Assembly (NCBI GenBank): GCA_964450685.1
Contig: CAYVDN010000010.1
Location: 17,788-81,787, forward strand
Length of the DNA stretch: 64,000 nt
Direction of reading: 5' to 3'
Origin: JBAOHV01 sp964450685
Lineage (GTDB): Bacteria; Actinomycetota; Acidimicrobiia; Acidimicrobiales; Microtrichaceae
Shown: positions 56,076 through 63,932 of the stretch, piece by piece
Layout: each line of letters opens with the position of its first letter
Numbering within the stretch: the stretch's first letter is position 1
The notes under the pieces: model-generated
What the model saw: only the letters and a program-made list of their open reading frames with translations
Databases searched by the model: none
What the model was told of the DNA's origin: nothing
Translations under genes and position numbers: made by a program

Positions 56076-57452
56076 TCAGCTGCCCTGCACCGCCGGGAGG
56101 TGACCGTCGTCGATCGCCTCGACGAATCGGGCGTGGTCACGTTCGGTCTGGTCGGCGTAGGCGATCGCGAACGACTTCATCGCCTCGTCGAATCGCTCCG
56201 CCTGGCCCAGGTAGCCGGCGACCGCACGCGGATCCGCAGAGCGGGCATGCGCCCGGGCCAGAGTGCGACCGCACAACTCGCCGTAGCGGACGAGCCCCTC
56301 GGCGGGCAGCCCGTCGATCGCGACCGAGCCCTTCATGTCGCGCAGCTGGCGCACGTAGTAGTGGTGTCCGAACGGGCCGACGGTCCAACCGAGGAACAGG
56401 TCGCTGGCAGCCTGCATCAGGCGCTGGCCCTTGACCACACGCTCACCCTGCTGGTCGTACTCGCTGGCACCGGCGAAGCGGGCCAGCACCGACGCCTCGG
56501 CCTGCTTCACCTGCAGGAACAGCACGTCGTCCTCATCGCGCCCGTGCAGCAGCGCTATCAGGCACCGCGTGCCGACGCTGCCGACGCCGACGACCTTGAT
56601 GGCGATCTCCTTCAGCTCGAAGCGGCGCAGCAGCATCGCATGGTCGTCGTCGAGCGTCGCGGCGTACCGGTCGAGTACCTGCTCAGCGATGCCGTGCCAG
56701 TCGGCGGAGTCGAGTGGAAGCAGCAGCGGTGGCTGATGGCGGATACGTCGTTCTCCGTCGATGATCTCGGTCAGCTTTCCGAGAACCTGCGCCGAGGTGC
56801 GGTGCTGGGTCTTGGAGAGCATCTTGGCGAGCTTCTTGGGGGCGACGATCCCGGTGAAGGCCTGCATCGCGTCGGTCAGCTCGATTCGCTCGTACCAGAT
56901 CTCCAGCACGTCCCGGGTTGCGAGCTCGCGCAGGTGCTCCCGGTAGGCGCGGGCGGAGGCGACCGCGGCACGACGTCCCGCCTTCTCGCCCTGGCCCGAG
57001 CAGCGTGCAGCCACCAGCAGGCTCGCGGACAGCCGCTTCACGTCCCATTCGAACGGCCCGGGTAGCGTCTCGTCGAAGTCGTTCAGGTCGAAGATGAGCC
57101 TGCGCTCCGGGGTCGCATACGCGCCGAAGTTCAGCAGGTGGGCGTCGCCGCAGAGCTGGGTGCGCAGCGGGGTCGACGGCCCTGCCGCCAGGTCGTGGGC
57201 CATGATCGCTGGTGCGCCCCGGTAGAACGTGAACGGCGACACTGCCATGCGCCCGTAGCGCACCGGCAGCAGTTCGGGGACTCTGGTGGCGCCCTGTTCG
57301 ACGAGGATCTCGATCGGGTCGCGGCGGTGCTCGGCGGGCTGCCACTCGCCGAGCGACTCGCGGGGCACGCTCTTGCGCACCGACTCGCCGAGCGCCGTGC
57401 GTTCGGTGGACGTGGCGTCGGCGGGAGCGTCGACGTAGGTGATCTCGGTCAT
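56076..57452 (-). CDS. DUF2252 family protein (kinase-like)
   Basis: 458 residues. SPFTFYRGAPAIMAHDL, GDAHLLNFGAY and FDLNDFDETLPGPFEWDVKRL are the core motifs of DUF2252, in which GDxHxxNF and the later Asp resemble the catalytic and metal loops of aminoglycoside phosphotransferase-type kinases. No substrate is established. An upstream AGAGGA nine bases before the ATG is a fair ribosome site. The next gene upstream ends 27 bases earlier on the same strand, so the two may be cotranscribed. Confidence 0.88.
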   Translation of the reverse strand: MTEITYVDAPADATSTERTALGESVRKSVPRESLGEWQPAEHRRDPIEILVEQGATRVPELLPVRYGRMAVSPFTFYRGAPAIMAHDLAAGPSTPLRTQLCGDAHLLNFGAYATPERRLIFDLNDFDETLPGPFEWDVKRLSASLLVAARCSGQGEKAGRRAAVASARAYREHLRELATRDVLEIWYERIELTDAMQAFTGIVAPKKLAKMLSKTQHRTSAQVLGKLTEIIDGERRIRHQPPLLLPLDSADWHGIAEQVLDRYAATLDDDHAMLLRRFELKEIAIKVVGVGSVGTRCLIALLHGRDEDDVLFLQVKQAEASVLARFAGASEYDQQGERVVKGQRLMQAASDLFLGWTVGPFGHHYYVRQLRDMKGSVAIDGLPAEGLVRYGELCGRTLARAHARSADPRAVAGYLGQAERFDEAMKSFAIAYADQTERDHARFVEAIDDGHLPAVQGS

Positions 57453-57478
57453 GGGTTGAAGGTCCTCTGGTAGGGGGA

Positions 57479-58204
57479 CTACTGCTGTACGAACCAGGCG
57501 AGCACGTAGCCGATGCTGTTGGTCGACCAGTGCAGCATCGCCGGAGCGACGAGGCTGTCGGAACGGTTGCGCAGCTGCGACAGGAGCATGCCGTAGACGC
57601 CGGTGGCGACGACCGCTCCGGCGACGGTCGCCACCACACCCAGCGGTCCGGGCAGCAGCGACCGCAGCGTCTCGTTGGAGTCAGACAGGTCGAGGGTCGG
57701 CAACACGTGCCAGGCGCCGAACAGCAGCGCTGCGAAGACGTCGGCCCGCAGGGCCGCGTGGGGCTGGCCCACTGTCCGCCGCCGGAACATCGCCGGCAGG
57801 GCACCGCGGAACGTGATCTCCTCCATCAGCACGGTTCCGAACGGGATCGCCACCAGGGTCCGCCACAGCACTTCCGCGCCGTCGACGTTCGCCCGGTCGT
57901 CGTGGAACAGGTCACGGGTGAACGGGATCGCGATCCCGATCAGGTAGCCGGCCAGCACGATCCCCGACACCGCGGCCCCCCAGCGCAAGCCGGACGGCAC
58001 GCGGCGCGCAGCAAGGCCCAGGTCGTAGGCCGTGCAGCCGTCGACGCGGACCGCCAGCGCCACGACCACCGCTGCGATCGAGAGGTTCCAGGGGATGTAG
58101 GCCCATGAGGGCAGCACCTGGTTCGCCATCACGTTGGACAGAACCAGAGTTGCAACGACGCCCAGCAGCGGCAGTGGGGACGGGCGTGTCTCCTTCTCAC
58201 TCAC
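57479..58204 (-). CDS. CPBP-family (Abi/Rce1-like) intramembrane glutamic protease
   Basis: 241 residues from the GTG at 58204, about seven helices. The three motifs are complete: Glu128-Glu129-x3-Arg133 (MEEITFRG), FxxxH at FGAWH (His166), and HxxxN at HWSTN (His225, Asn229). Members process peptides or cleave CAAX-like termini, and in bacteria some are linked to bacteriocin immunity. No bacteriocin gene is seen. A possible 45-codon small gene lies directly upstream on the same strand. Confidence 0.87.
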   Translation of the reverse strand: MSEKETRPSPLPLLGVVATLVLSNVMANQVLPSWAYIPWNLSIAAVVVALAVRVDGCTAYDLGLAARRVPSGLRWGAAVSGIVLAGYLIGIAIPFTRDLFHDDRANVDGAEVLWRTLVAIPFGTVLMEEITFRGALPAMFRRRTVGQPHAALRADVFAALLFGAWHVLPTLDLSDSNETLRSLLPGPLGVVATVAGAVVATGVYGMLLSQLRNRSDSLVAPAMLHWSTNSIGYVLAWFVQQ

Positions 58205-58239
58205 TGCGGCGACGCTACCGCCGGGGACGGGCGGCGGGA

Positions 58240-58377
58240 TCAGCCGCTCACCGCACCGAGCCGGACCACTCGCTCGATCGCCGCGCGGGTCTCCTCGAAC
58301 GAAGCCAGGTCGTGCATCTGTGCCCGGTACCGACGGGAGTGGACCCGCTGTGATCGCCAACGTCGCATCTTCGCCAT
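58240..58377 (-). CDS. Possible 45-residue basic small protein
   Basis: Open frame of 46 codons including stop, ATG at 58377, just upstream of the CPBP gene. The product starts MAKMRRWRSQRVHSRRYRAQ, very basic, then a helical stretch with FEETRAAIERVVRLG. About 80 percent of third positions are G or C, as in real genes here. It has no recognised family and only a weak GGGAA upstream. It occupies most of the largest gap in the window (58205-58427), which otherwise holds only the upstream region of the amidohydrolase gene. Confidence 0.35.
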   Translation of the reverse strand: MAKMRRWRSQRVHSRRYRAQMHDLASFEETRAAIERVVRLGAVSG

Positions 58378-58415
58378 GGTTCCCGTTCGGCCGGCCTGCG
58401 TCGGTGTTGAGCCGT

Positions 58416-58421
58416 TACGGT
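58416..58421 (+). promoter_or_regulatory. -10-like TACGGT before the amidohydrolase gene
   Basis: TACGGT, six bases before the GTG at 58428. It supports the GTG as start and a leaderless message. Confidence 0.5.
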
Positions 58422-58427
58422 GACGCG

Positions 58428-60176
58428 GTGGCCGATCTGATCATCCGCAACGGGACGGTCGTCGACGGCACGGGTGCCCCGCCCCGCACCGGCGACGTCG
58501 AGGTGACAGGAGGTGTCATCACCGCGGTCGGCGACGTCGACGGCACAGCACGACGGGAGCTCGACGCGGACGGGGCGCTGGTCACACCCGGTTTCATCGA
58601 CATCCACACCCACTTCGACGGGCAGGCAACATGGGACCCGGTCATGGCACCGTCGTCGCTGCACGGTGTGACCACCGTCGTCATGGGCAACTGCGGCGTC
58701 GGCTTCGCTCCGGCCGCGCCTGACAGACACGACTGGCTGATCGCGCTGCTCGAAGGCGTGGAGGACATCCCCGGCACTGCCCTGGCCGAAGGGCTCACTT
58801 GGGACTGGGAAACGTTCCCCCAGTACCTCGACTCGCTCGACACCAGACCACACACGGTCGACGTGGCCGCCCACCTGCCCCACGCGGCGCTGCGTACCTA
58901 CGTGATGGGCGAACGGGGAGCTGACCACGCCGAGGCGCCGACCGACGATGAGCTCGCCGACATGGCCCGCCACGTCCGCGAGGCGATCGCCGCGGGAGCG
59001 GTGGGCTTCGCCACCTCGAGGACCGAGATCCACCGCAGCTCGACCGGCGAGAACATCGGTACGCTCAGCGCCGACGAGCGTGAGCTGCTGGCGATCGCCC
59101 GGGCGATGGCCGACGCGGGGGGTGGCGTCACCCAGCTGATCAGCGACCTCTACCAGACCACCGACGACGATTTCGCCCGACGCGAGCTCGACCTGCTCGA
59201 AGCCTTCGTGCGCACCAGCGGACGCCCGCTCAGCTTCACGATGCAACAGGCGTACCACTCACCCGACCGGTGGCGTTTCCAGATGGACTGGGTCGACCGG
59301 ATGGTGGACGCGGGACTGGACGTGAAGGCACAGGTCGGCTCCCGCCCCATTGGGGTGCTGCTCGGGCTGCAGGCGTCAGCCAACCCGTTCGCCTTCTGCG
59401 CGTCCATGGGAGAGCTCGCGTTCGCTACGCCGTCGGAGCGTTTGGCGGCCCTGGCTGATCCCGAGCGCAAGCGACGGATCCTGGCCGAGCACGCCGAGTT
59501 GGTCGCGTCCCTGGAGCCAGGGATAGTCGCCCAGATCGTCGGCGGGTTCGACGTCATCTTCAGGCTCTCCGACCCCGTTGACTACGAGCTGGACGCCGAC
59601 TGGTGCATCGCCGCGGAGGCGTCGGCGAAAGGTGTGGAGCCCGCTGAGCTGCTCTACGACTCGTTGCTCGAGCGCGACGGCACCCAGCTCCTCTACCTGG
59701 CGCTGTTCAACTTCGCCCACCGGAACTTCGACGACCTGTACCGGATGGTCACGTCGCCGAACACGCTGTTCGGTTTGTCCGACGCCGGAGCGCACTGCGG
59801 AGCGATCTGCGACGCATCGATGACCACATCGTCGTTGACCGTCTGGAGCCGGGACCGGTCCCGCGGTGAGCGGATCCCGGTCGAGACGATCGTGCACGGA
59901 CACACCCTGCGCAATGCCCTCCACATGGGGTGGCACGACAGGGGAGTGATAGCGCCGGGGATGCTCGCCGACATCAACGTCATCGATCTCGACTCGCTGG
60001 CATGTCACCCGCCGACGATCGTGCACGACCTCCCAGCGGGCGGCAGACGCCTGATGCAGACAGCGAGCGGCTACCGGGCGACCGTCAAGTCCGGAGCGGT
60101 GACCTTCGTAGACGGCGAGCACACAGGAGAGCTGCCCGGATCCCTGCTGCGCGGCCCTCGACCCGCGCCCCTGTGA
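58428..60176 (+). CDS. D-aminoacylase-type amidohydrolase
   Basis: 582 residues from the GTG at 58428. DLIIRNGTVVDGTGAPPRTG and TPGFIDIHTHFDGQ (HxH) open the barrel, MGNCGVGFAP holds the Cys ligand known from D-aminoacylase, and FGLSDAGAHCG carries the catalytic Asp. The C-terminal half includes PGMLADINVIDLDSL from the beta-sandwich. It likely hydrolyses N-acyl-D-amino acids or a related amide, with one or two zinc ions, in the cytosol. The neighbouring CrtI-like gene is convergent, so no operon helps assign a substrate. Confidence 0.9.
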   Translation: MADLIIRNGTVVDGTGAPPRTGDVEVTGGVITAVGDVDGTARRELDADGALVTPGFIDIHTHFDGQATWDPVMAPSSLHGVTTVVMGNCGVGFAPAAPDRHDWLIALLEGVEDIPGTALAEGLTWDWETFPQYLDSLDTRPHTVDVAAHLPHAALRTYVMGERGADHAEAPTDDELADMARHVREAIAAGAVGFATSRTEIHRSSTGENIGTLSADERELLAIARAMADAGGGVTQLISDLYQTTDDDFARRELDLLEAFVRTSGRPLSFTMQQAYHSPDRWRFQMDWVDRMVDAGLDVKAQVGSRPIGVLLGLQASANPFAFCASMGELAFATPSERLAALADPERKRRILAEHAELVASLEPGIVAQIVGGFDVIFRLSDPVDYELDADWCIAAEASAKGVEPAELLYDSLLERDGTQLLYLALFNFAHRNFDDLYRMVTSPNTLFGLSDAGAHCGAICDASMTTSSLTVWSRDRSRGERIPVETIVHGHTLRNALHMGWHDRGVIAPGMLADINVIDLDSLACHPPTIVHDLPAGGRRLMQTASGYRATVKSGAVTFVDGEHTGELPGSLLRGPRPAPL

Positions 60177-60206
60177 ACGTGGTGGGAGACCGGAGTCGGC
60201 CCGGCG

Positions 60207-61649
60207 TCAGATGCGTCCGTGGGCGGCGTCGTCGATTGCGCAGCGGGCCGCTGCGCTTCCGCACATGCCGTGCACGCCGGCTCCGGGTGGAGTGGATGCC
60301 GAGCACAGGTACAACCCTGCCGACGGCGTGGCCCAGGGTCGACGTGACAGCGTCGGCCGGGCGACGAACTGGCGCAGATCGGTGACACCCCCGGCGATGT
60401 CGCCGCCGACGTAGTTGGCGTTCCCGGCGACGAACGCCGCGGGGCCGGCGACGTGACGGGCGACGATCCGATCCCGGAAGCCGGGGGCGAAGCGCTCGAT
60501 GCGCGACTCGATCCGCTCGGTCATGTCGACGTCGGAACCGTGGGGAACGTGGCAGTACCCCCACAACGCCTCGGCTGCTCCCGGAGCGCGGGTGCGGTCG
60601 AAGACGCTCTGCTGGGCCAACAGGACGAACGGCTCGTCGGGGTGGTGGCCGTGCACGACCTCGTGTTCGCTGCGGCGCACCTCGGCGAAGGTGCCCCCGA
60701 GATGGACAGTCCCGGCGCGCATCAGCTCGGGATCCGTCCAGGGAACCGGACCGTCGAGCGCCCAGTCGACCTTGAACACCCCGGGTCCGTGACGGAAGCG
60801 CGTGAGCCTCCGGCGGTAGCGCGACGGGAGCCTCCAACCGGCGAGCGCAACGAGCCTGCTCGGTGCGACATCGCAGAGCACCGCGCGGGCCGATGGGAGA
60901 TCGTCGAGAGTGCGGACCGGTTCGTCGCAGACGACCTCTCCGCCGAGTTGTTCGAGTCGGGCGACCAACGCGTCGGCGATCGCCTGGGAGCCGCCACGGG
61001 CGAATGGCCAGCCGACGCTGTGCGCGAGTGAGCCGAGCATCACGGCGACTCCACCGGTGAGCACCTGGTCGAGGTCCAGGATCGAGTGCGCCGCGAGTCC
61101 GGCCAGCAGCGCAGGGCCCAGGTCGCCGTCGAAGCGGCGCGCCAGCCATGTGGCCGGCTGCAGCCCAACGGGCCCGAAGCGCGCCATCGCGATCGGGTGG
61201 CGTGGTGGCAGATCCAGTGGTGAGAGAAGACCGTCGGTCAGGTTGTGCCCGGCCCGAACGGCCGGTCCGAGCGTCCGCCTCCATGCCGGGCCGTCCACCC
61301 CCAACCCGTCGACGGTCTCGGCGAGTGAGCGGTGCGCCAGCGCGGATCGCCCTGGCGTGACGGCGTGGCCGAGGGGGACCTCCGGATGGACCCATTCCAG
61401 TCCCGAGCGCTCGAGGCCCAGGTCGCGCATCGCCGGAGATGCGAGCGCCAGTGGGTGGACCGCCGAGCAGACGTCGTGCACGAACCCCGGCAGGGTCAGC
61501 TCTGCGCTTCGGGTGCCACCCCCGGGGGTAGATGCTGCTTCGAGCACCCGCACCTTCCAGCCGGCGCAAGCGAGCTCTATCGCGGCAACCAGCCCGTTCG
61601 GTCCGGAACCGACGACGATCGCGTCGAGGCGCTCACCCATCGGGAGCAT
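60207..61649 (-). CDS. CrtI-like NAD(P)/FAD-dependent oxidoreductase
   Basis: 480 residues. AIVVGSGPNGLVAAIELA and EAASTPGGGTRS form the FAD-binding start typical of phytoene desaturase-like and amine oxidase-like proteins. GGSQAIADALVARLEQLGGEV in the middle and the end LCSASTPPGAGVHGMCG close the FAD site. It is not a specific phytoene desaturase, since no other carotenoid genes are near. GAGGCAAG precedes the ATG at 61649; a second ATG at 61640 is possible. Confidence 0.87.
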   Translation of the reverse strand: MLPMGERLDAIVVGSGPNGLVAAIELACAGWKVRVLEAASTPGGGTRSAELTLPGFVHDVCSAVHPLALASPAMRDLGLERSGLEWVHPEVPLGHAVTPGRSALAHRSLAETVDGLGVDGPAWRRTLGPAVRAGHNLTDGLLSPLDLPPRHPIAMARFGPVGLQPATWLARRFDGDLGPALLAGLAAHSILDLDQVLTGGVAVMLGSLAHSVGWPFARGGSQAIADALVARLEQLGGEVVCDEPVRTLDDLPSARAVLCDVAPSRLVALAGWRLPSRYRRRLTRFRHGPGVFKVDWALDGPVPWTDPELMRAGTVHLGGTFAEVRRSEHEVVHGHHPDEPFVLLAQQSVFDRTRAPGAAEALWGYCHVPHGSDVDMTERIESRIERFAPGFRDRIVARHVAGPAAFVAGNANYVGGDIAGGVTDLRQFVARPTLSRRPWATPSAGLYLCSASTPPGAGVHGMCGSAAARCAIDDAAHGRI

Positions 61650-61655
61650 CTTGCC

Positions 61656-62627
61656 TCAGCCCGGTGCTATCCGGTGCAGGTCCACTGCGCCTCCGCGCTC
61701 GTCCTCGCTCACCGTCAGCAGTCCCGCGGTGCCGCCCAGGATGGTGACGGACTCGCCCTGGGGCTCGGGTGGGACGGGAGCCAGGCACGGCTGGTTCCCG
61801 AGCGCGTCGGTGAGCGAACCGTCGTCGGGTACCGGGTAGAGCCTGACCGTCCTGTTGGTGCGAAGCGCCAGCACGCTGCCGTCGGGAGACAGCGACGCGT
61901 CGCTGACTGCTTCACCGTTCAGGTCCAACGTCGCGACGGGAGACAGCACGGCTGCGTCGTCGGCTGTCGACCCCCGGTACAAGGTGGTGGTGGAGTCCGG
62001 TGCCTTGTCGAACACCCAGACCGTGTCATCGTCGGCGACGAGAGCTTCGGCGTTGGGGCGGACCGGTGTGCCGCTGGCGTCGACGTAGGTCGCCTCGACC
62101 ACCCGCGGGGACACCGAGCCGGCATCGAGCGCGGGTTCGTCCATCACCAGGAACCTCACAGACGACCGGAATGCGAAGTTGTCGCCGATGTCGCCGATCA
62201 CTATGCGCGGGTCGCCATCGGACGTCGTTGTCGTGGAGACGGCCTCCCAGTCCAGGTTGCTGATAGCTCCGGCGGCGACGCGGATGCGGGCCTTCTCGGA
62301 GCCGTCCTCACCGAGAGCGATCAGGTCGGCGGGCTCCAGGCTGTCTTCCACCGCCCACACGACGGCGGGGTCGCGTCGACCTGCTGCGAGCCCCGACACC
62401 GAGGTCAGGTCCGAGGCCAGGGGACCTGCCACCGACCAGCTGAGGTTGTCGTCGCAGGCCATCGTGACGAGCTCGGCAGAGCTGGCAGGCGCCGGAAGCG
62501 TGGTGTCGCTGGCGGTCGTCGTGGTCGAGGTGACGCTAGTCGTGCTCGACGAGGGGTCATCGGTGGCGCCGCGTTCGTCCGAGGAGCACGCCGCTGCGCC
62601 GATGGCGACCAGCGTCGCCGCCATCAC
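61656..62627 (-). CDS. Putative lipoprotein of unknown function
   Basis: 323 residues from GTG-ATG at 62627-62622. The signal sequence ends with the lipobox GAAAC, followed by a Ser/Thr-rich linker (SSSTTSVTSTTTTAS). The rest is beta-rich, with LSPDGSVLALRTNRTVRLYPV like a WD/NHL-type blade. No family is recognised. A CTG at 62654, nine codons upstream in frame, would give a better signal peptide with two Arg before the hydrophobic core. Its bases overlap the TGA of the preceding GlsB-like gene (CTGA), so it may be the real start. The protein is anchored outside the membrane. Confidence 0.72.
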   Translation of the reverse strand: MMAATLVAIGAAACSSDERGATDDPSSSTTSVTSTTTTASDTTLPAPASSAELVTMACDDNLSWSVAGPLASDLTSVSGLAAGRRDPAVVWAVEDSLEPADLIALGEDGSEKARIRVAAGAISNLDWEAVSTTTTSDGDPRIVIGDIGDNFAFRSSVRFLVMDEPALDAGSVSPRVVEATYVDASGTPVRPNAEALVADDDTVWVFDKAPDSTTTLYRGSTADDAAVLSPVATLDLNGEAVSDASLSPDGSVLALRTNRTVRLYPVPDDGSLTDALGNQPCLAPVPPEPQGESVTILGGTAGLLTVSEDERGGAVDLHRIAPG

Positions 62628-62650
62628 GGCGCGGGGGAAGGTCCTGGTGT

Positions 62651-62908
62651 TCAGGACTTCGCGGAGCGCTTCTCCACCGCGCCCCAGATGGCCAGCACGA
62701 TCACGGCTCCCACGAAGGAGCCGATGAGCCCGCTCGGCCTGATGTCGAGGCCGTCGCCGGCGATGAGGCTGGACAACAGCCCGCCGACGAACGAGCCGCC
62801 GAGTCCTGCGATCAGCGACTGGGCGTTGGGTCGCGTGCCCATGCCCAGCACGAGCTGGGCGAGCCAGCCGACGATCATGCCGAAAGCGAGGATGCCGAGG
62901 ATGAGCAC
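62651..62908 (-). CDS. GlsB/YeaQ/YmgE (transglycosylase-associated) membrane protein
   Basis: 85 residues from the GTG at 62908. AGGAG sits seven bases upstream, which excludes the longer frame beginning at 62944. Three short helices: LILGILAFGMIVGWLAQLVL, IAGLGGSFVGGLLSSLI and GLIGSFVGAVIVLAIWG, with the Gly-rich repeats of the family. The role is unclear; related proteins respond to general or osmotic stress. It precedes the lipoprotein gene on the same strand, and the two overlap if the CTG start of the latter is used. Confidence 0.87.
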   Translation of the reverse strand: MLILGILAFGMIVGWLAQLVLGMGTRPNAQSLIAGLGGSFVGGLLSSLIAGDGLDIRPSGLIGSFVGAVIVLAIWGAVEKRSAKS

Positions 62909-62972
62909 GTGGAGACTCCTGAAATGCCGCAGTGGTCGGAGCAAAGTTACTCCTGAACCGGGGCTCGGCAGT

Positions 62973-63596
62973 TCAACGGGTGACTGGAGAGGTGAGTTCG
63001 TCGCGTTCAGCGCGTGAGCAGCGCCTGCCCGTGGGCGATGTAGGACTGGCCCCCGAACGCGATGTGTTGGCTGGCGGTGTGGATGTCACGGAAGCAGCGC
63101 TGGAGCGGGTGACCGTCGTAGACAGCGCTCGCTCCTGCGAACGCGAAGGCTCGGTCCACGGTGGCGACGGCGGCGTCCATCGCCTGTTGGCCGGCGAGCG
63201 CGATCCGCATGGTCTGCTCGCTGTTGAGTGTCGCTCCACTACGGACAGCTCACCGACATCCACCAGAACTCGATTGCTCCAGCATTCGTCGAAGCGGACG
63301 CCGCTGATCGACGTGAGTAGGTCGATACGCGTGGGCGGATAGCCGAGTTGCACGACGATCTCCGGCTCGAGGAAGTCCTGGGCAGTGAGGTCCAGGGACC
63401 CCATCCCGAAGTCGTCGAGCGCGCTGACGACCCGCTCCGCGTTCTCGGGATCGATCATCAGCCACACGTCGAGGTCCTTCGTCGCCCGGGGGTAGCCGTG
63501 GGCGGCCAACGCATAACCCCCGACGATCAGAAAGCGGACGTCACGAGCGGCGCAGCACTCGATGAACTCGACGAAGTCGTCGGTCAGGAACCGCAT
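62973..63596 (-). CDS. Nucleotidyltransferase 5' part, chimeric with the ACAD remnant
   Basis: ATG at 63596. Residues 1-118 are a MNT-like nucleotidyltransferase: VRFLIVGGYALAAHGYPRAT, then KDLDVWLMID (the Gly-Ser-type and Asp-x-Asp catalytic region), then a conserved end of the substrate half (PPTRIDLLTSISGV). After GELSV, at about base 63241, homology stops and the frame runs out of register through the acyl-CoA dehydrogenase remnant as Ser/Arg/Pro-rich nonsense to 62973. The missing C-terminal part normally contains a helix with LIANKRA-like residues. The product is probably non-functional. It overlaps the small upstream gene by 56 bases. Confidence 0.6.
   Translation of the reverse strand: MRFLTDDFVEFIECCAARDVRFLIVGGYALAAHGYPRATKDLDVWLMIDPENAERVVSALDDFGMGSLDLTAQDFLEPEIVVQLGYPPTRIDLLTSISGVRFDECWSNRVLVDVGELSVVERHSTASRPCGSRSPANRRWTPPSPPWTEPSRSQERALSTTVTRSSAASVTSTPPANTSRSGASPTSPTGRRCSRAERDELTSPVTR
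63007..63240 (-). pseudogene. 3' remnant of an acyl-CoA dehydrogenase-type gene
   Basis: About 78 codons, ending at TGA in 63007-63009. The frame reads RSGATLNSEQTMRIALAG, then DAAVATVDRAFAFAGASAVY, DGHPLQRCFRDIHTASQHIA and a short tail, an unmistakable C-terminal helical domain of flavin-dependent acyl-CoA dehydrogenase or HsaA-type monooxygenase. The roughly 300 preceding residues are missing. A stop in the same frame and the nucleotidyltransferase sequence begin at about 63241. No start with a ribosome site exists, so it is a dead remnant. Confidence 0.75.
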
Positions 63597-63729
63597 CGCC
63601 ACACTCCAGGCTGAGCTCGGTGGCCATCGCAAGCCGTTCCTCGACTGGTCGCGTGCGCCAGTAGGTCACCCAGGATCGATCGTCGTCGGTGAGTCGACGC
63701 TTGGTAACGGCTGGGACGATCTGCCTCAC
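63541..63729 (-). CDS. Small partner protein of the nucleotidyltransferase (antitoxin-like)
   Basis: 62 residues, start GTG at 63729. The pattern TYWRTRPVEERLAMATEL followed by a basic end (DRRLRRVHRVLRRS) is familiar from small genes that precede nucleotidyltransferases of this kind in many genomes (W-x-x-PEERLxA, then RLxRVxxV). These pairs have toxin-antitoxin character by arrangement only. The 3' end overlaps its partner by 56 bases. TAGACT sits six bases before the GTG, a leaderless-type start. Confidence 0.65.
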   Translation of the reverse strand: MRQIVPAVTKRRLTDDDRSWVTYWRTRPVEERLAMATELSLECGDAVPDRRLRRVHRVLRRS

Positions 63730-63735
63730 GAAGCC

Positions 63736-63741
63736 AGTCTA
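63736..63741 (-). promoter_or_regulatory. -10-like TAGACT before the small partner gene
   Basis: TAGACT on the minus strand, six bases before the GTG at 63729. It fits a leaderless start. Confidence 0.5.
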
Positions 63742-63932
63742 CGAGCGACCGGTGACGCTTCGGCGGCCTTAGGTGGTCGCCGTGTGGCTGGACGAGGGAC
63801 CAGCGGAGTTCCCCCGCTACTTGTGTGGAGAGCGAGGTTGACGACGCGCCCGTGCCGGTGGGTCACGAGCACCAGACGCCTGGCGCAGCCGGAGTGGCCG
63901 GCACCGGTAGGGGACACCCGGCGAGAACGTTG

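Noticed and set aside
62909..62944. A 12-residue N-terminal extension of the GlsB-like protein
   Set aside because: A strong ribosome site lies just before the GTG at 62908, and the extension has no homology.
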